From Agrocybe praecox (Eukaryota > Basidiomycota > Agaricomycetes > Agaricales > Agrocybaceae): a DNA stretch of 32,386 bases. This document shows, in pieces, positions 1 through 13,259 of this stretch. Positions within the stretch are counted from its first letter, which is position 1, and each line of letters opens with the position of its first letter. The notes under the pieces were generated by a model, which did not search any database, was not told the DNA's origin, and worked only from the letters and a program-made list of their open reading frames with translations. Both the position numbers and the translations under genes were made by a program. The DNA is taken from contig CAXHKQ010000059.1 in NCBI GenBank assembly GCA_964017145.1, positions 1 through 32,386 on the forward strand. Direction: 5' to 3'.

Positions 1-3000
1 TGTCAGTCTAGTCTGTCAGTCTAGTCTGTCAGTCTAGTCTGTCAGTCTAGTCTGTCAGTCTAGTCTGTCAGTCTAGTCTGTCAGTCTAGTCTGTCAGTCT
101 AGTCTGTCAGTCTAGTCTGTCAGTCTAGTCTGTCAGTCTAGTCTGTCAGTCTAGTCTGTCAGTCTAGTCTGTCAGTCTAGTCTGTCAGTCTAGTCTGTCA
201 GTCTAGTCTGTCAGTCTAGTCTGTCAGTCTAGTCTGTCAGTCTAGTCTGTCAGTCTAGTCTGTCAGTCTAGTCTGTCAGTCTAGTCTGTCAGTCTAGTCT
301 GTCAGTCTAGTCTGTCAGTCTAGTCTGTCAGTCTAGTCTGTCAGTCTAGTCTGTCAGTCTAGTCTGTCAGTCTAGTCTGTCAGTCTAGTCTGTCAGTCTA
401 GTCTGTCAGTCTAGTCTGTCAGTCTAGTCTGTCAGTCTAGTCTGTCAGTCTAGTCTGTCAGTCTAGTCTGTCAGTCTAGTCTGTCAGTCTAGTCTGTCAG
501 TCTAGTCTGTCAGTCTAGTCTGTCAGTCTAGTCTGTCAGTCTAGTCTGTCAGTCTAGTCTGTCAGTCTAGTCTGTCAGTCTAGTCTGTCAGTCTAGTCTG
601 TCAGTCTAGTCTGTCAGTCTAGTCTGTCAGTCTAGTCTGTCAGTCTAGTCTGTCAGTCTAGTCTGTCAGTCTAGTCTGTCAGTCTAGTCTGTCAGTCTAG
701 TCTGTCAGTCTAGTCTGTCAGTCTAGTCTGTCAGTCTAGTCTGTCAGTCTAGTCTGTCAGTCTAGTCTGTCAGTCTAGTCTGTCAGTCTAGTCTGTCAGT
801 CTAGTCTGTCAGTCTAGTCTGTCAGTCTAGTCTGTCAGTCTAGTCTGTCAGTCTAGTCTGTCAGTCTAGTCTGTCAGTCTAGTCTGTCAGTCTAGTCTGT
901 CAGTCTAGTCTGTCAGTCTAGTCTGTCAGTCTAGTCTGTCAGTCTAGTCTGTCAGTCTAGTCTGTCAGTCTAGTCTGTCAGTCTAGTCTGTCAGTCTAGT
1001 CTGTCAGTCTAGTCTGTCAGTCTAGTCTGTCAGTCTAGTCTGTCAGTCTAGTCTGTCAGTCTAGTCTGTCAGTCTAGTCTGTCAGTCTAGTCTGTCAGTC
1101 TAGTCTGTCAGTCTAGTCTGTCAGTCTAGTCTGTCAGTCTAGTCTGTCAGTCTAGTCTGTCAGTCTAGTCTGTCAGTCTAGTCTGTCAGTCTAGTCTGTC
1201 AGTCTAGTCTGTCAGTCTAGTCTGTCAGTCTAGTCTGTCAGTCTAGTCTGTCAGTCTAGTCTGTCAGTCTAGTCTGTCAGTCTAGTCTGTCAGTCTAGTC
1301 TGTCAGTCTAGTCTGTCAGTCTAGTCTGTCAGTCTAGTCTGTCAGTCTAGTCTGTCAGTCTAGTCTGTCAGTCTAGTCTGTCAGTCTAGTCTGTCAGTCT
1401 AGTCTGTCAGTCTAGTCTGTCAGTCTAGTCTGTCAGTCTAGTCTGTCAGTCTAGTCTGTCAGTCTAGTCTGTCAGTCTAGTCTGTCAGTCTAGTCTGTCA
1501 GTCTAGTCTGTCAGTCTAGTCTGTCAGTCTAGTCTGTCAGTCTAGTCTGTCAGTCTAGTCTGTCAGTCTAGTCTGTCAGTCTAGTCTGTCAGTCTAGTCT
1601 GTCAGTCTAGTCTGTCAGTCTAGTCTGTCAGTCTAGTCTGTCAGTCTAGTCTGTCAGTCTAGTCTGTCAGTCTAGTCTGTCAGTCTAGTCTGTCAGTCTA
1701 GTCTGTCAGTCTAGTCTGTCAGTCTAGTCTGTCAGTCTAGTCTGTCAGTCTAGTCTGTCAGTCTAGTCTGTCAGTCTAGTCTGTCAGTCTAGTCTGTCAG
1801 TCTAGTCTGTCAGTCTAGTCTGTCAGTCTAGTCTGTCAGTCTAGTCTGTCAGTCTAGTCTGTCAGTCTAGTCTGTCAGTCTAGTCTGTCAGTCTAGTCTG
1901 TCAGTCTAGTCTGTCAGTCTAGTCTGTCAGTCTAGTCTGTCAGTCTAGTCTGTCAGTCTAGTCTGTCAGTCTAGTCTGTCAGTCTAGTCTGTCAGTCTAG
2001 TCTGTCAGTCTAGTCTGTCAGTCTAGTCTGTCAGTCTAGTCTGTCAGTCTAGTCTGTCAGTCTAGTCTGTCAGTCTAGTCTGTCAGTCTAGTCTGTCAGT
2101 CTAGTCTGTCAGTCTAGTCTGTCAGTCTAGTCTGTCAGTCTAGTCTGTCAGTCTAGTCTGTCAGTCTAGTCTGTCAGTCTAGTCTGTCAGTCTAGTCTGT
2201 CAGTCTAGTCTGTCAGTCTAGTCTGTCAGTCTAGTCTGTCAGTCTAGTCTGTCAGTCTAGTCTGTCAGTCTAGTCTGTCAGTCTAGTCTGTCAGTCTAGT
2301 CTGTCAGTCTAGTCTGTCAGTCTAGTCTGTCAGTCTAGTCTGTCAGTCTAGTCTGTCAGTCTAGTCTGTCAGTCTAGTCTGTCAGTCTAGTCTGTCAGTC
2401 TAGTCTGTCAGTCTAGTCTGTCAGTCTAGTCTGTCAGTCTAGTCTGTCAGTCTAGTCTGTCAGTCTAGTCTGTCAGTCTAGTCTGTCAGTCTAGTCTGTC
2501 AGTCTAGTCTGTCAGTCTAGTCTGTCAGTCTAGTCTGTCAGTCTAGTCTGTCAGTCTAGTCTGTCAGTCTAGTCTGTCAGTCTAGTCTGTCAGTCTAGTC
2601 TGTCAGTCTAGTCTGTCAGTCTAGTCTGTCAGTCTAGTCTGTCAGTCTAGTCTGTCAGTCTAGTCTGTCAGTCTAGTCTGTCAGTCTAGTCTGTCAGTCT
2701 AGTCTGTCAGTCTAGTCTGTCAGTCTAGTCTGTCAGTCTAGTCTGTCAGTCTAGTCTGTCAGTCTAGTCTGTCAGTCTAGTCTGTCAGTCTAGTCTGTCA
2801 GTCTAGTCTGTCAGTCTAGTCTGTCAGTCTAGTCTGTCAGTCTAGTCTGTCAGTCTAGTCTGTCAGTCTAGTCTGTCAGTCTAGTCTGTCAGTCTAGTCT
2901 GTCAGTCTAGTCTGTCAGTCTAGTCTGTCAGTCTAGTCTGTCAGTCTAGTCTGTCAGTCTAGTCTGTCAGTCTAGTCTGTCAGTCTAGTCTGTCAGTCTA

Positions 3001-5793
3001 GTCTGTCAGTCTAGTCTGTCAGTCTAGTCTGTCAGTCTAGTCTGTCAGTCTAGTCTGTCAGTCTAGTCTGTCAGTCTAGTCTGTCAGTCTAGTCTGTCAG
3101 TCTAGTCTGTCAGTCTAGTCTGTCAGTCTAGTCTGTCAGTCTAGTCTGTCAGTCTAGTCTGTCAGTCTAGTCTGTCAGTCTAGTCTGTCAGTCTAGTCTG
3201 TCAGTCTAGTCTGTCAGTCTAGTCTGTCAGTCTAGTCTGTCAGTCTAGTCTGTCAGTCTAGTCTGTCAGTCTAGTCTGTCAGTCTAGTCTGTCAGTCTAG
3301 TCTGTCAGTCTAGTCTGTCAGTCTAGTCTGTCAGTCTAGTCTGTCAGTCTAGTCTGTCAGTCTAGTCTGTCAGTCTAGTCTGTCAGTCTAGTCTGTCAGT
3401 CTAGTCTGTCAGTCTAGTCTGTCAGTCTAGTCTGTCAGTCTAGTCTGTCAGTCTAGTCTGTCAGTCTAGTCTGTCAGTCTAGTCTGTCAGTCTAGTCTGT
3501 CAGTCTAGTCTGTCAGTCTAGTCTGTCAGTCTAGTCTGTCAGTCTAGTCTGTCAGTCTAGTCTGTCAGTCTAGTCTGTCAGTCTAGTCTGTCAGTCTAGT
3601 CTGTCAGTCTAGTCTGTCAGTCTAGTCTGTCAGTCTAGTCTGTCAGTCTAGTCTGTCAGTCTAGTCTGTCAGTCTAGTCTGTCAGTCTAGTCTGTCAGTC
3701 TAGTCTGTCAGTCTAGTCTGTCAGTCTAGTCTGTCAGTCTAGTCTGTCAGTCTAGTCTGTCAGTCTAGTCTGTCAGTCTAGTCTGTCAGTCTAGTCTGTC
3801 AGTCTAGTCTGTCAGTCTAGTCTGTCAGTCTAGTCTGTCAGTCTAGTCTGTCAGTCTAGTCTGTCAGTCTAGTCTGTCAGTCTAGTCTGTCAGTCTAGTC
3901 TGTCAGTCTAGTCTGTCAGTCTAGTCTGTCAGTCTAGTCTGTCAGTCTAGTCTGTCAGTCTAGTCTGTCAGTCTAGTCTGTCAGTCTAGTCTGTCAGTCT
4001 AGTCTGTCAGTCTAGTCTGTCAGTCTAGTCTGTCAGTCTAGTCTGTCAGTCTAGTCTGTCAGTCTAGTCTGTCAGTCTAGTCTGTCAGTCTAGTCTGTCA
4101 GTCTAGTCTGTCAGTCTAGTCTGTCAGTCTAGTCTGTCAGTCTAGTCTGTCAGTCTAGTCTGTCAGTCTAGTCTGTCAGTCTAGTCTGTCAGTCTAGTCT
4201 GTCAGTCTAGTCTGTCAGTCTAGTCTGTCAGTCTAGTCTGTCAGTCTAGTCTGTCAGTCTAGTCTGTCAGTCTAGTCTGTCAGTCTAGTCTGTCAGTCTA
4301 GTCTGTCAGTCTAGTCTGTCAGTCTAGTCTGTCAGTCTAGTCTGTCAGTCTAGTCTGTCAGTCTAGTCTGTCAGTCTAGTCTGTCAGTCTAGTCTGTCAG
4401 TCTAGTCTGTCAGTCTAGTCTGTCAGTCTAGTCTGTCAGTCTAGTCTGTCAGTCTAGTCTGTCAGTCTAGTCTGTCAGTCTAGTCTGTCAGTCTAGTCTG
4501 TCAGTCTAGTCTGTCAGTCTAGTCTGTCAGTCTAGTCTGTCAGTCTAGTCTGTCAGTCTAGTCTGTCAGTCTAGTCTGTCAGTCTAGTCTGTCAGTCTAG
4601 TCTGTCAGTCTAGTCTGTCAGTCTAGTCTGTCAGTCTAGTCTGTCAGTCTAGTCTGTCAGTCTAGTCTGTCAGTCTAGTCTGTCAGTCTAGTCTGTCAGT
4701 CTAGTCTGTCAGTCTAGTCTGTCAGTCTAGTCTGTCAGTCTAGTCTGTCAGTCTAGTCTGTCAGTCTAGTCTGTCAGTCTAGTCTGTCAGTCTAGTCTGT
4801 CAGTCTAGTCTGTCAGTCTAGTCTGTCAGTCTAGTCTGTCAGTCTAGTCTGTCAGTCTAGTCTGTCAGTCTAGTCTGTCAGTCTAGTCTGTCAGTCTAGT
4901 CTGTCAGTCTAGTCTGTCAGTCTAGTCTGTCAGTCTAGTCTGTCAGTCTAGTCTGTCAGTCTAGTCTGTCAGTCTAGTCTGTCAGTCTAGTCTGTCAGTC
5001 TAGTCTGTCAGTCTAGTCTGTCAGTCTAGTCTGTCAGTCTAGTCTGTCAGTCTAGTCTGTCAGTCTAGTCTGTCAGTCTAGTCTGTCAGTCTAGTCTGTC
5101 AGTCTAGTCTGTCAGTCTAGTCTGTCAGTCTAGTCTGTCAGTCTAGTCTGTCAGTCTAGTCTGTCAGTCTAGTCTGTCAGTCTAGTCTGTCAGTCTAGTC
5201 TGTCAGTCTAGTCTGTCAGTCTAGTCTGTCAGTCTAGTCTGTCAGTCTAGTCTGTCAGTCTAGTCTGTCAGTCTAGTCTGTCAGTCTAGTCTGTCAGTCT
5301 AGTCTGTCAGTCTAGTCTGTCAGTCTAGTCTGTCAGTCTAGTCTGTCAGTCTAGTCTGTCAGTCTAGTCTGTCAGTCTAGTCTGTCAGTCTAGTCTGTCA
5401 GTCTAGTCTGTCAGTCTAGTCTGTCAGTCTAGTCTGTCAGTCTAGTCTGTCAGTCTAGTCTGTCAGTCTAGTCTGTCAGTCTAGTCTGTCAGTCTAGTCT
5501 GTCAGTCTAGTCTGTCAGTCTAGTCTGTCAGTCTAGTCTGTCAGTCTAGTCTGTCAGTCTAGTCTGTCAGTCTAGTCTGTCAGTCTAGTCTGTCAGTCTA
5601 GTCTGTCAGTCTAGTCTGTCAGTCTAGTCTGTCAGTCTAGTCTGTCAGTCTAGTCTGTCAGTCTAGTCTGTCAGTCTAGTCTGTCAGTCTAGTCTGTCAG
5701 TCTAGTCTGTCAGTCTAGTCTGTCAGTCTAGTCTGTCAGTCTAGTCTGTCAGTCTAGTCTGTCAGTCTAGTCTGTCAGTCTAGTCTGTCAGTC

Positions 5794-5803
5794 TAGTCTA
5801 GTC
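5794..5803 (+). repeat. Satellite variant: TAGTC sub-block doubled
   Basis: The expected single TAGTC block is present twice in a row (5794-5798 and 5799-5803), adding 5 bp and shifting the repeat phase. This looks like slippage of one internal sub-block of the 13-bp unit. Confidence 0.95.
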
Positions 5804-8800
5804 TGTCAGTCTAGTCTGTCAGTCTAGTCTGTCAGTCTAGTCTGTCAGTCTAGTCTGTCAGTCTAGTCTGTCAGTCTAGTCTGTCAGTCTAGTCTGTCAG
5901 TCTAGTCTGTCAGTCTAGTCTGTCAGTCTAGTCTGTCAGTCTAGTCTGTCAGTCTAGTCTGTCAGTCTAGTCTGTCAGTCTAGTCTGTCAGTCTAGTCTG
6001 TCAGTCTAGTCTGTCAGTCTAGTCTGTCAGTCTAGTCTGTCAGTCTAGTCTGTCAGTCTAGTCTGTCAGTCTAGTCTGTCAGTCTAGTCTGTCAGTCTAG
6101 TCTGTCAGTCTAGTCTGTCAGTCTAGTCTGTCAGTCTAGTCTGTCAGTCTAGTCTGTCAGTCTAGTCTGTCAGTCTAGTCTGTCAGTCTAGTCTGTCAGT
6201 CTAGTCTGTCAGTCTAGTCTGTCAGTCTAGTCTGTCAGTCTAGTCTGTCAGTCTAGTCTGTCAGTCTAGTCTGTCAGTCTAGTCTGTCAGTCTAGTCTGT
6301 CAGTCTAGTCTGTCAGTCTAGTCTGTCAGTCTAGTCTGTCAGTCTAGTCTGTCAGTCTAGTCTGTCAGTCTAGTCTGTCAGTCTAGTCTGTCAGTCTAGT
6401 CTGTCAGTCTAGTCTGTCAGTCTAGTCTGTCAGTCTAGTCTGTCAGTCTAGTCTGTCAGTCTAGTCTGTCAGTCTAGTCTGTCAGTCTAGTCTGTCAGTC
6501 TAGTCTGTCAGTCTAGTCTGTCAGTCTAGTCTGTCAGTCTAGTCTGTCAGTCTAGTCTGTCAGTCTAGTCTGTCAGTCTAGTCTGTCAGTCTAGTCTGTC
6601 AGTCTAGTCTGTCAGTCTAGTCTGTCAGTCTAGTCTGTCAGTCTAGTCTGTCAGTCTAGTCTGTCAGTCTAGTCTGTCAGTCTAGTCTGTCAGTCTAGTC
6701 TGTCAGTCTAGTCTGTCAGTCTAGTCTGTCAGTCTAGTCTGTCAGTCTAGTCTGTCAGTCTAGTCTGTCAGTCTAGTCTGTCAGTCTAGTCTGTCAGTCT
6801 AGTCTGTCAGTCTAGTCTGTCAGTCTAGTCTGTCAGTCTAGTCTGTCAGTCTAGTCTGTCAGTCTAGTCTGTCAGTCTAGTCTGTCAGTCTAGTCTGTCA
6901 GTCTAGTCTGTCAGTCTAGTCTGTCAGTCTAGTCTGTCAGTCTAGTCTGTCAGTCTAGTCTGTCAGTCTAGTCTGTCAGTCTAGTCTGTCAGTCTAGTCT
7001 GTCAGTCTAGTCTGTCAGTCTAGTCTGTCAGTCTAGTCTGTCAGTCTAGTCTGTCAGTCTAGTCTGTCAGTCTAGTCTGTCAGTCTAGTCTGTCAGTCTA
7101 GTCTGTCAGTCTAGTCTGTCAGTCTAGTCTGTCAGTCTAGTCTGTCAGTCTAGTCTGTCAGTCTAGTCTGTCAGTCTAGTCTGTCAGTCTAGTCTGTCAG
7201 TCTAGTCTGTCAGTCTAGTCTGTCAGTCTAGTCTGTCAGTCTAGTCTGTCAGTCTAGTCTGTCAGTCTAGTCTGTCAGTCTAGTCTGTCAGTCTAGTCTG
7301 TCAGTCTAGTCTGTCAGTCTAGTCTGTCAGTCTAGTCTGTCAGTCTAGTCTGTCAGTCTAGTCTGTCAGTCTAGTCTGTCAGTCTAGTCTGTCAGTCTAG
7401 TCTGTCAGTCTAGTCTGTCAGTCTAGTCTGTCAGTCTAGTCTGTCAGTCTAGTCTGTCAGTCTAGTCTGTCAGTCTAGTCTGTCAGTCTAGTCTGTCAGT
7501 CTAGTCTGTCAGTCTAGTCTGTCAGTCTAGTCTGTCAGTCTAGTCTGTCAGTCTAGTCTGTCAGTCTAGTCTGTCAGTCTAGTCTGTCAGTCTAGTCTGT
7601 CAGTCTAGTCTGTCAGTCTAGTCTGTCAGTCTAGTCTGTCAGTCTAGTCTGTCAGTCTAGTCTGTCAGTCTAGTCTGTCAGTCTAGTCTGTCAGTCTAGT
7701 CTGTCAGTCTAGTCTGTCAGTCTAGTCTGTCAGTCTAGTCTGTCAGTCTAGTCTGTCAGTCTAGTCTGTCAGTCTAGTCTGTCAGTCTAGTCTGTCAGTC
7801 TAGTCTGTCAGTCTAGTCTGTCAGTCTAGTCTGTCAGTCTAGTCTGTCAGTCTAGTCTGTCAGTCTAGTCTGTCAGTCTAGTCTGTCAGTCTAGTCTGTC
7901 AGTCTAGTCTGTCAGTCTAGTCTGTCAGTCTAGTCTGTCAGTCTAGTCTGTCAGTCTAGTCTGTCAGTCTAGTCTGTCAGTCTAGTCTGTCAGTCTAGTC
8001 TGTCAGTCTAGTCTGTCAGTCTAGTCTGTCAGTCTAGTCTGTCAGTCTAGTCTGTCAGTCTAGTCTGTCAGTCTAGTCTGTCAGTCTAGTCTGTCAGTCT
8101 AGTCTGTCAGTCTAGTCTGTCAGTCTAGTCTGTCAGTCTAGTCTGTCAGTCTAGTCTGTCAGTCTAGTCTGTCAGTCTAGTCTGTCAGTCTAGTCTGTCA
8201 GTCTAGTCTGTCAGTCTAGTCTGTCAGTCTAGTCTGTCAGTCTAGTCTGTCAGTCTAGTCTGTCAGTCTAGTCTGTCAGTCTAGTCTGTCAGTCTAGTCT
8301 GTCAGTCTAGTCTGTCAGTCTAGTCTGTCAGTCTAGTCTGTCAGTCTAGTCTGTCAGTCTAGTCTGTCAGTCTAGTCTGTCAGTCTAGTCTGTCAGTCTA
8401 GTCTGTCAGTCTAGTCTGTCAGTCTAGTCTGTCAGTCTAGTCTGTCAGTCTAGTCTGTCAGTCTAGTCTGTCAGTCTAGTCTGTCAGTCTAGTCTGTCAG
8501 TCTAGTCTGTCAGTCTAGTCTGTCAGTCTAGTCTGTCAGTCTAGTCTGTCAGTCTAGTCTGTCAGTCTAGTCTGTCAGTCTAGTCTGTCAGTCTAGTCTG
8601 TCAGTCTAGTCTGTCAGTCTAGTCTGTCAGTCTAGTCTGTCAGTCTAGTCTGTCAGTCTAGTCTGTCAGTCTAGTCTGTCAGTCTAGTCTGTCAGTCTAG
8701 TCTGTCAGTCTAGTCTGTCAGTCTAGTCTGTCAGTCTAGTCTGTCAGTCTAGTCTGTCAGTCTAGTCTGTCAGTCTAGTCTGTCAGTCTAGTCTGTCAGT

Positions 8801-11800
8801 CTAGTCTGTCAGTCTAGTCTGTCAGTCTAGTCTGTCAGTCTAGTCTGTCAGTCTAGTCTGTCAGTCTAGTCTGTCAGTCTAGTCTGTCAGTCTAGTCTGT
8901 CAGTCTAGTCTGTCAGTCTAGTCTGTCAGTCTAGTCTGTCAGTCTAGTCTGTCAGTCTAGTCTGTCAGTCTAGTCTGTCAGTCTAGTCTGTCAGTCTAGT
9001 CTGTCAGTCTAGTCTGTCAGTCTAGTCTGTCAGTCTAGTCTGTCAGTCTAGTCTGTCAGTCTAGTCTGTCAGTCTAGTCTGTCAGTCTAGTCTGTCAGTC
9101 TAGTCTGTCAGTCTAGTCTGTCAGTCTAGTCTGTCAGTCTAGTCTGTCAGTCTAGTCTGTCAGTCTAGTCTGTCAGTCTAGTCTGTCAGTCTAGTCTGTC
9201 AGTCTAGTCTGTCAGTCTAGTCTGTCAGTCTAGTCTGTCAGTCTAGTCTGTCAGTCTAGTCTGTCAGTCTAGTCTGTCAGTCTAGTCTGTCAGTCTAGTC
9301 TGTCAGTCTAGTCTGTCAGTCTAGTCTGTCAGTCTAGTCTGTCAGTCTAGTCTGTCAGTCTAGTCTGTCAGTCTAGTCTGTCAGTCTAGTCTGTCAGTCT
9401 AGTCTGTCAGTCTAGTCTGTCAGTCTAGTCTGTCAGTCTAGTCTGTCAGTCTAGTCTGTCAGTCTAGTCTGTCAGTCTAGTCTGTCAGTCTAGTCTGTCA
9501 GTCTAGTCTGTCAGTCTAGTCTGTCAGTCTAGTCTGTCAGTCTAGTCTGTCAGTCTAGTCTGTCAGTCTAGTCTGTCAGTCTAGTCTGTCAGTCTAGTCT
9601 GTCAGTCTAGTCTGTCAGTCTAGTCTGTCAGTCTAGTCTGTCAGTCTAGTCTGTCAGTCTAGTCTGTCAGTCTAGTCTGTCAGTCTAGTCTGTCAGTCTA
9701 GTCTGTCAGTCTAGTCTGTCAGTCTAGTCTGTCAGTCTAGTCTGTCAGTCTAGTCTGTCAGTCTAGTCTGTCAGTCTAGTCTGTCAGTCTAGTCTGTCAG
9801 TCTAGTCTGTCAGTCTAGTCTGTCAGTCTAGTCTGTCAGTCTAGTCTGTCAGTCTAGTCTGTCAGTCTAGTCTGTCAGTCTAGTCTGTCAGTCTAGTCTG
9901 TCAGTCTAGTCTGTCAGTCTAGTCTGTCAGTCTAGTCTGTCAGTCTAGTCTGTCAGTCTAGTCTGTCAGTCTAGTCTGTCAGTCTAGTCTGTCAGTCTAG
10001 TCTGTCAGTCTAGTCTGTCAGTCTAGTCTGTCAGTCTAGTCTGTCAGTCTAGTCTGTCAGTCTAGTCTGTCAGTCTAGTCTGTCAGTCTAGTCTGTCAGT
10101 CTAGTCTGTCAGTCTAGTCTGTCAGTCTAGTCTGTCAGTCTAGTCTGTCAGTCTAGTCTGTCAGTCTAGTCTGTCAGTCTAGTCTGTCAGTCTAGTCTGT
10201 CAGTCTAGTCTGTCAGTCTAGTCTGTCAGTCTAGTCTGTCAGTCTAGTCTGTCAGTCTAGTCTGTCAGTCTAGTCTGTCAGTCTAGTCTGTCAGTCTAGT
10301 CTGTCAGTCTAGTCTGTCAGTCTAGTCTGTCAGTCTAGTCTGTCAGTCTAGTCTGTCAGTCTAGTCTGTCAGTCTAGTCTGTCAGTCTAGTCTGTCAGTC
10401 TAGTCTGTCAGTCTAGTCTGTCAGTCTAGTCTGTCAGTCTAGTCTGTCAGTCTAGTCTGTCAGTCTAGTCTGTCAGTCTAGTCTGTCAGTCTAGTCTGTC
10501 AGTCTAGTCTGTCAGTCTAGTCTGTCAGTCTAGTCTGTCAGTCTAGTCTGTCAGTCTAGTCTGTCAGTCTAGTCTGTCAGTCTAGTCTGTCAGTCTAGTC
10601 TGTCAGTCTAGTCTGTCAGTCTAGTCTGTCAGTCTAGTCTGTCAGTCTAGTCTGTCAGTCTAGTCTGTCAGTCTAGTCTGTCAGTCTAGTCTGTCAGTCT
10701 AGTCTGTCAGTCTAGTCTGTCAGTCTAGTCTGTCAGTCTAGTCTGTCAGTCTAGTCTGTCAGTCTAGTCTGTCAGTCTAGTCTGTCAGTCTAGTCTGTCA
10801 GTCTAGTCTGTCAGTCTAGTCTGTCAGTCTAGTCTGTCAGTCTAGTCTGTCAGTCTAGTCTGTCAGTCTAGTCTGTCAGTCTAGTCTGTCAGTCTAGTCT
10901 GTCAGTCTAGTCTGTCAGTCTAGTCTGTCAGTCTAGTCTGTCAGTCTAGTCTGTCAGTCTAGTCTGTCAGTCTAGTCTGTCAGTCTAGTCTGTCAGTCTA
11001 GTCTGTCAGTCTAGTCTGTCAGTCTAGTCTGTCAGTCTAGTCTGTCAGTCTAGTCTGTCAGTCTAGTCTGTCAGTCTAGTCTGTCAGTCTAGTCTGTCAG
11101 TCTAGTCTGTCAGTCTAGTCTGTCAGTCTAGTCTGTCAGTCTAGTCTGTCAGTCTAGTCTGTCAGTCTAGTCTGTCAGTCTAGTCTGTCAGTCTAGTCTG
11201 TCAGTCTAGTCTGTCAGTCTAGTCTGTCAGTCTAGTCTGTCAGTCTAGTCTGTCAGTCTAGTCTGTCAGTCTAGTCTGTCAGTCTAGTCTGTCAGTCTAG
11301 TCTGTCAGTCTAGTCTGTCAGTCTAGTCTGTCAGTCTAGTCTGTCAGTCTAGTCTGTCAGTCTAGTCTGTCAGTCTAGTCTGTCAGTCTAGTCTGTCAGT
11401 CTAGTCTGTCAGTCTAGTCTGTCAGTCTAGTCTGTCAGTCTAGTCTGTCAGTCTAGTCTGTCAGTCTAGTCTGTCAGTCTAGTCTGTCAGTCTAGTCTGT
11501 CAGTCTAGTCTGTCAGTCTAGTCTGTCAGTCTAGTCTGTCAGTCTAGTCTGTCAGTCTAGTCTGTCAGTCTAGTCTGTCAGTCTAGTCTGTCAGTCTAGT
11601 CTGTCAGTCTAGTCTGTCAGTCTAGTCTGTCAGTCTAGTCTGTCAGTCTAGTCTGTCAGTCTAGTCTGTCAGTCTAGTCTGTCAGTCTAGTCTGTCAGTC
11701 TAGTCTGTCAGTCTAGTCTGTCAGTCTAGTCTGTCAGTCTAGTCTGTCAGTCTAGTCTGTCAGTCTAGTCTGTCAGTCTAGTCTGTCAGTCTAGTCTGTC

Positions 11801-13257
11801 AGTCTAGTCTGTCAGTCTAGTCTGTCAGTCTAGTCTGTCAGTCTAGTCTGTCAGTCTAGTCTGTCAGTCTAGTCTGTCAGTCTAGTCTGTCAGTCTAGTC
11901 TGTCAGTCTAGTCTGTCAGTCTAGTCTGTCAGTCTAGTCTGTCAGTCTAGTCTGTCAGTCTAGTCTGTCAGTCTAGTCTGTCAGTCTAGTCTGTCAGTCT
12001 AGTCTGTCAGTCTAGTCTGTCAGTCTAGTCTGTCAGTCTAGTCTGTCAGTCTAGTCTGTCAGTCTAGTCTGTCAGTCTAGTCTGTCAGTCTAGTCTGTCA
12101 GTCTAGTCTGTCAGTCTAGTCTGTCAGTCTAGTCTGTCAGTCTAGTCTGTCAGTCTAGTCTGTCAGTCTAGTCTGTCAGTCTAGTCTGTCAGTCTAGTCT
12201 GTCAGTCTAGTCTGTCAGTCTAGTCTGTCAGTCTAGTCTGTCAGTCTAGTCTGTCAGTCTAGTCTGTCAGTCTAGTCTGTCAGTCTAGTCTGTCAGTCTA
12301 GTCTGTCAGTCTAGTCTGTCAGTCTAGTCTGTCAGTCTAGTCTGTCAGTCTAGTCTGTCAGTCTAGTCTGTCAGTCTAGTCTGTCAGTCTAGTCTGTCAG
12401 TCTAGTCTGTCAGTCTAGTCTGTCAGTCTAGTCTGTCAGTCTAGTCTGTCAGTCTAGTCTGTCAGTCTAGTCTGTCAGTCTAGTCTGTCAGTCTAGTCTG
12501 TCAGTCTAGTCTGTCAGTCTAGTCTGTCAGTCTAGTCTGTCAGTCTAGTCTGTCAGTCTAGTCTGTCAGTCTAGTCTGTCAGTCTAGTCTGTCAGTCTAG
12601 TCTGTCAGTCTAGTCTGTCAGTCTAGTCTGTCAGTCTAGTCTGTCAGTCTAGTCTGTCAGTCTAGTCTGTCAGTCTAGTCTGTCAGTCTAGTCTGTCAGT
12701 CTAGTCTGTCAGTCTAGTCTGTCAGTCTAGTCTGTCAGTCTAGTCTGTCAGTCTAGTCTGTCAGTCTAGTCTGTCAGTCTAGTCTGTCAGTCTAGTCTGT
12801 CAGTCTAGTCTGTCAGTCTAGTCTGTCAGTCTAGTCTGTCAGTCTAGTCTGTCAGTCTAGTCTGTCAGTCTAGTCTGTCAGTCTAGTCTGTCAGTCTAGT
12901 CTGTCAGTCTAGTCTGTCAGTCTAGTCTGTCAGTCTAGTCTGTCAGTCTAGTCTGTCAGTCTAGTCTGTCAGTCTAGTCTGTCAGTCTAGTCTGTCAGTC
13001 TAGTCTGTCAGTCTAGTCTGTCAGTCTAGTCTGTCAGTCTAGTCTGTCAGTCTAGTCTGTCAGTCTAGTCTGTCAGTCTAGTCTGTCAGTCTAGTCTGTC
13101 AGTCTAGTCTGTCAGTCTAGTCTGTCAGTCTAGTCTGTCAGTCTAGTCTGTCAGTCTAGTCTGTCAGTCTAGTCTGTCAGTCTAGTCTGTCAGTCTAGTC
13201 TGTCAGTCTAGTCTGTCAGTCTAGTCTGTCAGTCTAGTCTGTCAGTCTAGTCTGTCA

Positions 13258-13259
13258 GG
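13258..13259 (+). repeat. Satellite variant: one extra G
   Basis: The run reads TGTCAGGTCTAG instead of TGTCAGTCTAG, a single-base insertion in one unit. A one-base indel may be real or a consensus error. Confidence 0.9.
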